Source of the DNA: Caldifarciminota bacterium
GTDB lineage: Bacteria > Hydrothermota > Hydrothermia > B15-G9
Reading direction: 5' to 3'
NCBI GenBank assembly: GCA_027064565.1
Contig: JAMOPK010000383.1
Coordinates: 1-5,869, forward strand
Length of the DNA stretch: 5,869 bases
Shown here: in pieces, positions 1 through 5,565 of the stretch
Layout: each line of letters opens with the position of its first letter
Position numbering within the stretch: the stretch's first letter is position 1
Notes under the pieces: generated by a model
Seen by the model: the letters and a program-made list of their open reading frames with translations, nothing else
Told to the model about the DNA's origin: nothing
Database searches by the model: none
Made by a program: the position numbers and the translations under genes

Positions 1-92
1 ACCTCTCATCCCTCAAGAGCGGCGTCTATCTGCTCAGGCTCAAAGTCGGCGGTTCCGTCAGGACGTCGAAGTTCGTGAGGGTAAAGCGTTGA
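1..92 (+). CDS. C-terminal end of a protein with a T9SS type A sorting-like domain (partial, 5' end outside window)
   Basis: Reading from base 3, an open frame of 29 codons runs to a TGA at 90-92. The peptide contains SGVYLLRLKVGG, then VRTSKFVRVKR at the very end. This is the usual pattern of the last strands of a type IX secretion sorting domain: 'L..GvY.l.l..g', a short turn, then 't.K.v..k' ending a few residues before the stop. In known systems this C-terminal domain takes an exported protein through the outer membrane via the Por/T9SS machinery and is then removed by a sortase-like peptidase. The catalytic or binding part of the protein lies to the left of the window, so its function cannot be stated. 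No T-tract terminator is evident after the stop; a weak CCGCC/GGCGG pairing near 105-125 has no U-run. The family call rests on a short segment. Confidence 0.72.
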   Translation, partial: LSSLKSGVYLLRLKVGGSVRTSKFVRVKR

Positions 93-366
93 GCTGAAAG
101 CGCAGACCGCCTGAGGAAAGGGCGGGGGAACAGAAGCAGAACATCAGGCTCCAATTTTTGAAGGCGCCAGCGATTGTGAGGCATCAGGGGCAATCTGAGC
201 GTCATTTCTGCGGCACCAGAAGGAAACGGTGAACCTTAGCTATCCCGCTAACAGCGCAGGAATTCTGCGGGCAAATTCCCCATTGCGGACACACCTATGA
301 ACCTCTCTTTCTGTTGTGATTCTAAGGGAATACGCTATAATTTAACCGCCACAAGGAGGAAGGCCC
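93..366. other. Intergenic spacer, little recognisable content
   Basis: This 274-base spacer separates the T9SS-type gene from the gene at 367. I see no ORF with a ribosome binding site, no RNA gene and no convincing terminator. There is a small CGCAG-GAATT-CTGCG hairpin near 255-270. The only supported element is the promoter at 314-341. Confidence 0.5.
314..341 (+). promoter_or_regulatory. Sigma70-like promoter for the gene at 367
   Basis: A perfect -10 box, TATAAT (336-341), lies 25 bases before the ATG. A TTGTGA at 314-319, spaced 16 bp, matches four of six -35 positions. Transcription would begin around 348, leaving a leader of about 20 bases that holds the Shine-Dalgarno AAGGAGGA (353-360). 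It is assigned from the motif alone. Confidence 0.5.
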
Positions 367-1065
367 ATGATCAAATTGATAGTCTTATCTACGTTGTCTC
401 TGACCGATCCGATCGGGGATCACCCCGTGGATTCCCTGAATCCCATGAAATACGTTGACACCGACATTGCGGTGGTCAAACTCTCAGCGGACTCTTCCAG
501 CCTTTATTTTTACGTGGAAATAAACGATTCCGGGGATCTGAACCGACTTGCCGACACGACGCTTTACAGCGGCTCAGCCAGCGTATCGCTTTTCATCGAC
601 ACGGACATGGACAGCTCCACCGGATTGACATGGGGCTGGTGGTGCCTCGGTTACGACGTCCTGCTCTCAGTGTTGCACACGACGCCGATAAAAGACCCCT
701 GGGAGATCGGCGATGCCTTCGGGTTCTATCGATACGACCAGAGCGCCTATCCGGTTTACAAGTTCGAGCTGGTGGACACATCTGCGCTGAATGTGGAGCA
801 CAAACAGCACAGACTTGAAGGCTCGATCCCCCTGAAGATGCTCGACCTCAAATCGGATTCGATCGCCGTTCTCGTGATCGTTCAGGAACAGCTTGATCCA
901 TGGCTTGGCGATTACGCTCCGGATGAGGATTCGCTTGGCACATCCGCCCTCATCTACGATCTGGGTCTGGCTAAGGACGGAATAAAAATTGACGGAAAAT
1001 TTGACGATTGGAAGGATGTCCCTGAGCTGAGATTGGTCAGGGTTATCCCTGAAGATGAACGTTGA
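367..1065 (+). CDS. Unrecognised, probably exported protein with a CBM9/DOMON-like beta-sandwich domain and a truncated second domain
   Basis: I do not recognise a named family. This start is the only possible one: TAA at 343-345 closes the frame upstream, and AGGAGG ends 7 bases before the ATG. Residues 2-12 form a very short hydrophobic stretch after a lysine, which could be a minimal signal sequence but is shorter than usual. Residues 13-100 follow a pattern common in extracellular beta-sandwich domains: DPIGDH (14-19), DTDIAVV (31-37), LYFYVEI (46-52) and an acidic DTDMDSSTG loop (78-86) resembling a calcium-binding DxDxD turn. Near the end, IDGKFDDWKDVP (208-219) is the typical opening of a CBM9-like domain ('iDGkfdDW.dvp'), yet the protein stops 13 residues later. 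The second domain is therefore either missing, cut off by deletion, or reduced to a tail. No catalytic residues are evident; ligand binding or a surface role is inference. Confidence 0.75.
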   Translation: MIKLIVLSTLSLTDPIGDHPVDSLNPMKYVDTDIAVVKLSADSSSLYFYVEINDSGDLNRLADTTLYSGSASVSLFIDTDMDSSTGLTWGWWCLGYDVLLSVLHTTPIKDPWEIGDAFGFYRYDQSAYPVYKFELVDTSALNVEHKQHRLEGSIPLKMLDLKSDSIAVLVIVQEQLDPWLGDYAPDEDSLGTSALIYDLGLAKDGIKIDGKFDDWKDVPELRLVRVIPEDER

Positions 1066-1069
1066 GACA

Positions 1070-1096
1070 AGCCGCCGGGATTCGGCGCTCAGTTTT
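1070..1096 (+). terminator. Weak terminator-like hairpin between two convergent genes
   Basis: CGCCG (1073-1077) pairs with CGGCG (1083-1087) around a GGATT loop. The stem is extended by A1070-T1089 and G1071-C1088 with C1072 bulged, and TTTT follows at 1093-1096. It lies just after the stop of the forward gene and overlaps the ndk stop codon (TGA, 1089-1091 on the minus strand). The stem is short and the U-run is weak and offset, so function is uncertain; it could serve the forward gene. Confidence 0.35.
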
Positions 1097-1514
1097 CCAC
1101 CAGATGCCTGCCTTTGCCGAAAATGAACTCTATCTCGAATTTCGCCGACTCAGGTGAGTCTGAGGCGTGCACGGCGTTCTTTCTGACGTTTGTCCCGTAA
1201 AGCGCTCTTATCGAGCAGGGAGGCGCTTCGATGGGATCGGTAGGGCCAACGAGCTTGCGCAACGTCTTTATCGCATTTTCCCGCTCAAGGAGCAGGGCGA
1301 CTATCGGGCCGGAAGTCATGAACTTCACAAGCCCTTCAAAAAACGGTTTGCCACGGTGCACATGGTAGAAACCTTCCGCTTCCTCACGTGTCCACCTGAG
1401 CATCTTCATGTCCTCGATCTCAAATCCACTCTCCTCAATAGCCGAGATAATCTTGCCCACTACCCTGCGGGATACCGCATCTGGCTTGACCAAAAGCAAT
1501 GTTCTTTCTCTCAT
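1089..1514 (-). CDS. ndk: Nucleoside diphosphate kinase
   Basis: This enzyme transfers the gamma phosphate of ATP to nucleoside diphosphates through a phosphohistidine and keeps the cytoplasmic NTP/dNTP pools balanced. The 141 residues match the usual bacterial length. The N-terminus has the family's LLLVKPDAV strand (6-14). The active-site motif NAVHASDS (113-120) contains the phospho-accepting His116. Other expected pocket residues are present: Lys10, Tyr50, Phe58, Arg86, Thr92, Arg103, Asn113 and Glu127. The usual Gly after the catalytic His is Ala here, a substitution I believe occurs in some homologues. The start is supported by AAAAGGAGC seven bases upstream and a promoter with a TATAAT box. 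The gene is monocistronic, divergent from fhs and convergent with the gene at 367, so no operon partner suggests a special role. Confidence 0.96.
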   Translation of the reverse strand: MRERTLLLVKPDAVSRRVVGKIISAIEESGFEIEDMKMLRWTREEAEGFYHVHRGKPFFEGLVKFMTSGPIVALLLERENAIKTLRKLVGPTDPIEAPPCSIRALYGTNVRKNAVHASDSPESAKFEIEFIFGKGRHLVEN

Positions 1515-1538
1515 CTCATCGCTCCTTTTTTCGGCTAA

Positions 1539-1567
1539 ATTATATTGAATGCCACAGGGAACGTTAA
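1539..1567 (-). promoter_or_regulatory. Sigma70-like promoter for ndk
   Basis: On the minus strand, TTAACG (1567-1562) and a perfect TATAAT (1544-1539) are separated by 17 bp. The predicted transcription start, near 1532, gives a leader of about 18 bases containing the Shine-Dalgarno GGAG (1525-1522). The -35 match is four of six. The fit between -10 box, leader length and ribosome site makes it credible. Confidence 0.55.
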
Positions 1568-1581
1568 AGTGAGGGATGCTT

Positions 1582-1593
1582 TTCGACGTCGAA
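1582..1593. repeat. 12-bp perfect palindrome TTCGACGTCGAA (possible operator)
   Basis: The sequence is fully self-complementary with no spacer. It lies 14 bp upstream of the ndk -35 box, in the region between divergent ndk and fhs. Palindromes of this length and place can be repressor or activator sites. One or two 12-bp palindromes are expected by chance in a window of this size, so the regulatory reading is tentative. Confidence 0.25.
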
Positions 1594-1674
1594 CATGCCT
1601 GAACTATCCCTCAGGTGGAACTCCAGACTCACCGGCTCCTGTTTGCATGGAAATCAGGACAAAGGTGGGACGGC

Positions 1675-1693
1675 CGACCCGGCCGCCGGGTTG
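1675..1693. repeat. GC-rich inverted repeat in the ndk-fhs spacer
   Basis: CGACCCGG (1675-1682) pairs with CCGGGTTG (1686-1693), with one G-T wobble, around a CCG loop. It lies upstream of the fhs -35 box and so is outside the predicted fhs transcript; no T-run follows. It may be only a structural by-product of a GC-rich stretch. Confidence 0.3.
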
Positions 1694-1718
1694 CCGAACG
1701 GCGTTCCAACGGATGACT

Positions 1719-1748
1719 TTGATTCCCAAATTCCAATCACATTATAAT
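1719..1748 (+). promoter_or_regulatory. Sigma70-like promoter for fhs
   Basis: TTGATT (1719-1724) and a perfect TATAAT (1743-1748) are separated by 18 bp. The expected transcription start, near 1755, leaves about 22 bases before the ATG at 1778. That is enough for the Shine-Dalgarno AAGGAGGA (1766-1773) but too little for a leader riboswitch. Confidence 0.55.
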
Positions 1749-1777
1749 TTCCGCAACAAACCATCAAGGAGGAACCT

Positions 1778-3448
1778 ATGAAAAGCGATATCGAAATTGC
1801 CCATGAAGCGAAGTTATTGCCCATAACCGAAATCGCCCAGAAAGCAGGGGTTCTTGAGGACGAACTTGAGCTTTACGGCAAATACAAGGCCAAAGTGTCG
1901 CTTTCCATCCTTGACAGGCTGGCTGACAGGGAAGATGCCCCTCTGGTTCTGGTCACCGCAATGAACCCAACTCCGGCGGGTGAGGGCAAGACCACGACGT
2001 CCATCGGGCTGGCCCAGGCGCTCAACAGGCTCGGCAAACTTGCAATCGTGACGCTGCGTGAGCCATCGCTCGGCCCGGTCTTCGGCGTCAAGGGCGGCGC
2101 CGCCGGCGGCGGCTATTCGCAGGTCCTGCCCATGGAGGACATAAACCTCCACTTCACGGGTGACTTCCATGCGGTATCCTCCGCTCACAACCTGCTTTCC
2201 GCGATGATCGACAACCACATCCACCAGGGCAACGAGCTGGGACTTGATCTCCGTCAGATCACCTGGAAGCGCACCATCGACATGAACGACAGGGCATTGA
2301 GGGACATAGTGGTTGCGCTCGGCGGCAAGCCCAACGGGTTCCCGCGTCAGGACGGTTTCGACATCACACCTGCAAGCGAGATCATGGCGATTCTGGCCCT
2401 ATCGCTCAACTACATCGATCTCAAGGAACGGCTCGGCAACATCATCGTCGGCTACAACATGCAGAAGGAGCCGGTCTACGCCCGCCAGCTCAAAGCTCAC
2501 GGCGCGATGGCCGCACTGCTCAGGGACGCCATCAAGCCCAACCTCGTGCAAACGATCGAGAACACCCCGGCGTTCATCCACACCGGCCCGTTCGGCAACA
2601 TCGCGCACGGCACCAACTCCATCCTCGCGACGAAGATCGCCAGAAAGCTCGCTGAAATCGTCATCACAGAGGCCGGATTCGGCGCCGATCTCGGAGCCGA
2701 AAAGTTCATCAACATCGTATCAAGGCTCGGCGGCTGGACGCCCAGAGCGGCAGTTATAGTGGCCTCGATCAGGGCAATGAAGTTCCACGGCGGCGTCTCG
2801 AAGAAACACCTCAATGAGGAGAACGTCGAGGCCGCCCTCAAAGGGTTCGAGAACCTTGAAAAGCACATCGAGAACGTCAGAAAATGGGGTATCCCGCCGG
2901 TTGTCGCACTCAACAGGTTCCCCACGGACACGGAAGCCGAGATCAAAGCGATTGGCGAAAAGTTAGATGCGCTCGGCGTGCCGTGGGCGCTCTCGGAAGT
3001 CTGGGCAAAGGGCGGCGAAGGCGGGATTGAACTGGCCCGGAAGGTGCTGGAGACCGTGGAGAACAGCGACGCAAAGCTCCAGCCCACCTACGACATCAAT
3101 GACCCGCTTGAGGAGAAAATCGTCAAGATCGCTGTTGAAGTTTATGGCGCAGATGGCGTCGATTTCTCGCCCAAAGCCCGCAGGACACTCAAGAAACTGG
3201 AAGAACTCGGCTACCGCGACGCATTCATCTGCATGGCGAAAACCCAGTATTCCATATCGGACGACCCGAAAAAGCTTGGAAGGCCGCGCAACTTCCGCAT
3301 CACCGTCCGTGAGGTCAGGTTCTCAGCTGGCGCAAGGTTCGTCATCCCCGTTACCGGCGACATCATGACCATGCCGGGCCTGCCGAAAGTCCCTGCCGCT
3401 GTCAACGTTGACATCGACGAAAACGGCGTCATCACAGGCCTGTTCTGA
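1778..3448 (+). CDS. fhs: Formate-tetrahydrofolate ligase (10-formyl-THF synthetase)
   Basis: This cytoplasmic enzyme joins formate to tetrahydrofolate using ATP, giving 10-formyl-THF for purine and formyl-Met synthesis, or for the methyl branch of the Wood-Ljungdahl pathway where that exists. Its 556 residues are the full bacterial length. Visible hallmarks are the ATP-binding P-loop TPAGEGKTT (65-73), the first family signature VKGGAAGGGY (104-113), the second signature VASIRAMKFHGG (328-339), MAKTQYS (486-492) and the conserved C-terminal GDIMTMPGLPKVPAA (527-541). The start is fixed by AAGGAGGA ending 4 bases before the ATG, with a promoter just upstream. It is transcribed alone and ends at a strong terminator. 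No folD, ftcD or acetogenesis gene is adjacent, so the window does not say whether it runs in an acetogenic or a biosynthetic context. The coding sequence looks GC-richer and more codon-biased (many ATC, CTC, GGC) than the transporter downstream, which may reflect high expression. Confidence 0.98.
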   Translation: MKSDIEIAHEAKLLPITEIAQKAGVLEDELELYGKYKAKVSLSILDRLADREDAPLVLVTAMNPTPAGEGKTTTSIGLAQALNRLGKLAIVTLREPSLGPVFGVKGGAAGGGYSQVLPMEDINLHFTGDFHAVSSAHNLLSAMIDNHIHQGNELGLDLRQITWKRTIDMNDRALRDIVVALGGKPNGFPRQDGFDITPASEIMAILALSLNYIDLKERLGNIIVGYNMQKEPVYARQLKAHGAMAALLRDAIKPNLVQTIENTPAFIHTGPFGNIAHGTNSILATKIARKLAEIVITEAGFGADLGAEKFINIVSRLGGWTPRAAVIVASIRAMKFHGGVSKKHLNEENVEAALKGFENLEKHIENVRKWGIPPVVALNRFPTDTEAEIKAIGEKLDALGVPWALSEVWAKGGEGGIELARKVLETVENSDAKLQPTYDINDPLEEKIVKIAVEVYGADGVDFSPKARRTLKKLEELGYRDAFICMAKTQYSISDDPKKLGRPRNFRITVREVRFSAGARFVIPVTGDIMTMPGLPKVPAAVNVDIDENGVITGLF

Positions 3449-3472
3449 GATCAAAACCATCCCGAACTCGAT

Positions 3473-3497
3473 GGCCCTCCGAAAGGAGGGCCTTTTT
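3473..3497 (+). terminator. Rho-independent terminator of fhs
   Basis: GGCCCTCC (3473-3480) pairs perfectly with GGAGGGCC (3485-3492) around a GAAA tetraloop, followed at once by TTTTT (3493-3497). It begins 25 bases after the fhs stop codon. This is a textbook intrinsic terminator. Confidence 0.95.
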
Positions 3498-3514
3498 GTC
3501 TTATTTGAAATGGA

Positions 3515-3531
3515 GCTATTTGGAAAATAGC
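3515..3531. repeat. Short perfect inverted repeat after the fhs terminator
   Basis: GCTATTT and AAATAGC are exact complements around a GGA triloop. No T-tract follows on the plus strand, so it is not a standard terminator. It sits 18 bases past the fhs terminator and its role is unknown. Confidence 0.3.
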
Positions 3532-3727
3532 GGCTTATCATCCTATAAGAAAGCCCCACATCATGGTCAGAGCAGAATAAAAGCAACGATTATTTGCGAA
3601 ACGGTGAAAAACCGGTTCGATACTCAATCTGATAATTGTTAAAAGGTATTTGCGTAAAGGAGGATTTCAGCTTGCATTTTTAGAAAATAAAGGTTATTTT
3701 TAAATTCTCTCTTTTTGGTGTGGGTGC

Positions 3728-3756
3728 TTGACTTCAGGAAATTTCTGTTAAATAAT
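3728..3756 (+). promoter_or_regulatory. Sigma70-like promoter for the transporter operon
   Basis: TTGACT (3728-3733, five of six) and AATAAT (3751-3756, five of six) are separated by the optimal 17 bp. Transcription would start near 3763, giving a leader of about 60 bases before the ATG at 3823. The leader contains a small GTTC-TTAAC-GAAC inverted repeat (3782-3794) and ends with a strong AGGAGGT (3808-3814). Confidence 0.65.
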
Positions 3757-3822
3757 TCAATCTGCGCTGATTTTGCAATTTGTTCTTAACGAACGGGATT
3801 GAAACTCAGGAGGTAAAACAGA

Positions 3823-5361
3823 ATGAAAAGAGAGCGCTGGGCCTCCAGAGTAGGGTTGGTGTTGGCATTCGCAGGTAATGCCGTGGGCTTAGGGAATTTC
3901 TTGCGTTTTCCTGTGCAGGCTGCCAAGAACGGCGGCGGCGCATTTATGATTCCCTACTTGTTTGCGTTCCTTCTTCTCGGGATCCCGCTCATGTGGATTG
4001 AGTGGACCATAGGACGTTATGGAGGCAAATACGGTCATGGAACCACACCTGGAATGTTCGACAAGCTATGGAATAAACCAATTTCCAAGTATATCGGCGC
4101 ATTAGGTGTGGTGATTCCGCTTCTTATCGGGAGTTACTACCTCTATGTGATGTCATGGAGCCTCGGTTTCGCCTTCTATGCCCTTAAAGGCACGCTTACT
4201 TCCCTCACAACTCACGAGCAGATCAACGCTTTCCTTCAGGGTTATCAGGGCGTTGTGCAGAACCAGTATTTCCATTCCATCTGGCCAGCTTACACTTTTT
4301 ATCTGATAGCGTTCCTGCTTACGATGTATGTGGTTTCCCGTGGAGTGGTTAAAGGTATCGAGTTACTGGCCAAAATCGCAATGCCAACTCTGTTTCTGTT
4401 TGCCTTTTTCCTCATGATCAGGGTCCTGACCTTGGGGACGCCGGATCCCATCAACCATCCTGATTGGAACATCAACCTCGGATTAGGCTATCTCTGGAAT
4501 CCCAATATCGAATATCTCAAAAACGGTAAGACGTGGATAGCTGCGGCAGGTCAGATATTTTTTACTCTGAGTCTCGGCATTGGAGTGCTTCAATGTTATG
4601 CGAGCTACCTTAAGGAAAAAGAAGACATCGTGGTTGCGGGACTTGCAACTGCATCGACAAATGAGTTCGCTGAGGTGATTCTCGGTGGAACGATTGCTGT
4701 GCCCGCAGCTGTTGCGTTTTTCGGTCCGGAACTCGTGAAAACCGGTGGCGCTTTTGACCTCGGATTCAAAACACTGCCTCTCGTTCTCGGTAAGCTACCC
4801 TACGGCTGGCTGTTCGCCACGCTCTGGTTCCTGCTCCTGTTCCTTGCTGGTGTGACATCTGGTGTCGCTTTGTCTCAGCCTCTCGTGGCATTCTTGGAAG
4901 ATGAATTTGACCTGCCGAAGAGAAAAGCTGCACTTATTGTGGCGATCGCCCTGTTTGCTCTTGGGCAGCCCATCATTTTCCTGTTCAAACATGGCGTGCT
5001 GGATGAAATCGACTTTTGGATCGGAACCGTTGGACTCGCATTTTTCGCAACTCTTGAGGTGTTCATCTTCAACTTCGCATTTGGCACCAGCAAGGGCTGG
5101 GAAGAACTCCATCGTGGCGCCTCAATGAAATTGCCAAAAATCTTTTACTACATCATGCGCTATGTGACGCCTCTGTTCCTCACTGGCATCTTTATCTACT
5201 GGCTGGCCACTGACGCCGCTAGCAAGTTCGTGATGAAAGGCGTAGATCCCGCCGATAGGCCTTATATCCTGGCTGCAAGGATTGCGATTGTCCTGGTGTA
5301 TGCGATCATTGCTGTGCTAATTCATATTGCATGGAACAAAAAGCACCAGAAGGAGGCCTGA
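3823..5361 (+). CDS. LeuT-like sodium-dependent amino-acid transporter (NSS/SNF family)
   Basis: This is a 12-TM inner-membrane symporter that takes up an amino acid with sodium. Its sequence is strikingly close to Aquifex LeuT as I recall it: AGNAVGLGNFLRFPVQAA in TM1 (17-34), GQIFFTLSLG in TM6 (243-252), FLAGVTSG in TM8 (340-347) and DEIDFW in TM10 (394-399). The sodium-site residues appear intact: Ala20, Asn25, Thr248 and Asn280 for site 1; Gly18, Val21, Ala342, Thr345 and Ser346 for site 2. Glu284 occupies the LeuT Glu290 position, which predicts chloride independence. The gates Arg28/Asp397 and Tyr106/Phe247 are present. The side-chain pocket differs: Ile102, Ile253, Gly347 and Leu350 stand where LeuT has Val104, Phe259, Ser356 and Ile359. 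The substrate is therefore uncertain, with small or branched neutral amino acids likely. AGGAGGT precedes the ATG by 8 bases. A small-subunit gene follows 3 bases after the stop. Confidence 0.96.
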   Translation: MKRERWASRVGLVLAFAGNAVGLGNFLRFPVQAAKNGGGAFMIPYLFAFLLLGIPLMWIEWTIGRYGGKYGHGTTPGMFDKLWNKPISKYIGALGVVIPLLIGSYYLYVMSWSLGFAFYALKGTLTSLTTHEQINAFLQGYQGVVQNQYFHSIWPAYTFYLIAFLLTMYVVSRGVVKGIELLAKIAMPTLFLFAFFLMIRVLTLGTPDPINHPDWNINLGLGYLWNPNIEYLKNGKTWIAAAGQIFFTLSLGIGVLQCYASYLKEKEDIVVAGLATASTNEFAEVILGGTIAVPAAVAFFGPELVKTGGAFDLGFKTLPLVLGKLPYGWLFATLWFLLLFLAGVTSGVALSQPLVAFLEDEFDLPKRKAALIVAIALFALGQPIIFLFKHGVLDEIDFWIGTVGLAFFATLEVFIFNFAFGTSKGWEELHRGASMKLPKIFYYIMRYVTPLFLTGIFIYWLATDAASKFVMKGVDPADRPYILAARIAIVLVYAIIAVLIHIAWNKKHQKEA

Positions 5362-5364
5362 GCC

Positions 5365-5502
5365 ATGACTCCAGCAGGATGGCTTATGATGATGATTTTC
5401 TGGGGAATAATCATATTCCTCACAGTTTATTCGTTTGTTTTGCTCATAACCACAGAAAATTTACCGGTTCCTGAGTCCGATGATCTGACTCGTGAGAAGT
5501 GA
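5365..5502 (+). CDS. Small single-TM protein, MetS-like NSS transporter small subunit
   Basis: This 45-codon gene starts with ATG 3 bases after the transporter stop. Its Shine-Dalgarno AGGAGG (5351-5356) lies inside the transporter's last codons, 8 bases upstream, so the two are almost certainly co-transcribed and perhaps translationally coupled. Residues 6-28 form one hydrophobic helix containing WLMMMIFWG (6-14), followed by an acidic and polar tail (31-45). A short N-terminus, a methionine-rich start to the helix and a Trp-Gly within it are typical of MetS, the small subunit that Corynebacterium MetP needs for methionine and alanine uptake; similar small genes follow many bacterial NSS transporters. 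By analogy it would sit beside the 12-TM protein and support its activity or assembly. That role is inference from position and topology. A terminator follows at 5535. Confidence 0.82.
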   Translation: MTPAGWLMMMIFWGIIIFLTVYSFVLLITTENLPVPESDDLTREK

Positions 5503-5534
5503 GATCATCGCCCAGCGCTCGTTTAGTTCTCAAA

Positions 5535-5565
5535 AGCGGCGGTTTTCTGTGCCGCCGCTCTTTTT
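5535..5565. terminator. Rho-independent terminator, shared by convergent genes
   Basis: AGCGGCGG (5535-5542) pairs perfectly with CCGCCGCT (5552-5559) around a 9-base loop. A CTTTTTATTT run follows on the plus strand and ends the transporter operon, 32 bases after the small-subunit stop. On the minus strand the same stem begins 4 bases after the stop codon of the thioredoxin-fold gene and is followed by TTTTG, so it can plausibly work in both directions, more strongly forward. Confidence 0.88.

Larger units (their letters stand above)
3449..3822. other. AT-rich intergenic region between fhs and the transporter gene
   Basis: This spacer of about 370 bases holds the fhs terminator (3473-3497) at its left end and the transporter promoter (3728-3756) at its right. 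Between them are a perfect hairpin, GCTATTT-GGA-AAATAGC (3515-3531), with no U-run, an 8-bp AACCGGTT palindrome (3610-3617), and an orphan Shine-Dalgarno-like AAAGGAGG (3656-3663) not followed by a usable ORF. I see no tRNA, CRISPR array or insertion-sequence ends. No known riboswitch class is recognisable, although the region has room for a structured element if a promoter further left is used. Confidence 0.5.

Noticed and set aside
1167..1538. A 123-codon open frame on the plus strand.
   Set aside because: It lies opposite ndk, whose product is unmistakable; it has no ribosome site and an implausible protein.
1598..1615. CCTGA/TCAGG inverted repeat in the ndk-fhs spacer.
   Set aside because: A 5-bp stem with an 8-base loop and no T-run is expected by chance.
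1568..1662. Minus-strand frame ending in ...FDVEKHPSL that reads somewhat protein-like, considered as a small gene or remnant upstream of ndk.
   Set aside because: It has no credible start or ribosome binding site and resembles no family I know.
1749..1777. Possible tetrahydrofolate riboswitch ahead of fhs.
   Set aside because: The predicted leader is only about 22 bases, far too short for any known riboswitch.
1545..1781. A 78-codon open frame spanning the ndk-fhs spacer.
   Set aside because: It has a TTG start without a ribosome binding site, a low-complexity Arg/Pro-rich product, runs across the fhs promoter and ends overlapping the fhs start.
2497..3087. A 196-codon open frame on the minus strand inside fhs, plus further frames on both strands there.
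   Set aside because: fhs is full length and strongly conserved in its own frame; the others reflect its GC-biased codons.
3471..3530. Short ATG-started frame of 19 codons through the fhs terminator.
   Set aside because: It has no ribosome binding site and consists largely of the terminator hairpin.
3605..3635. CCGGTTCGATACT looks like a tRNA T-arm.
   Set aside because: No matching acceptor, D or anticodon stems can be drawn around it.
3795..3805. GGGATTGAAAC just before the transporter Shine-Dalgarno resembles the 3' end of many CRISPR repeats.
   Set aside because: It occurs once, with no second copy at repeat-spacer distance and no cas genes in the window.
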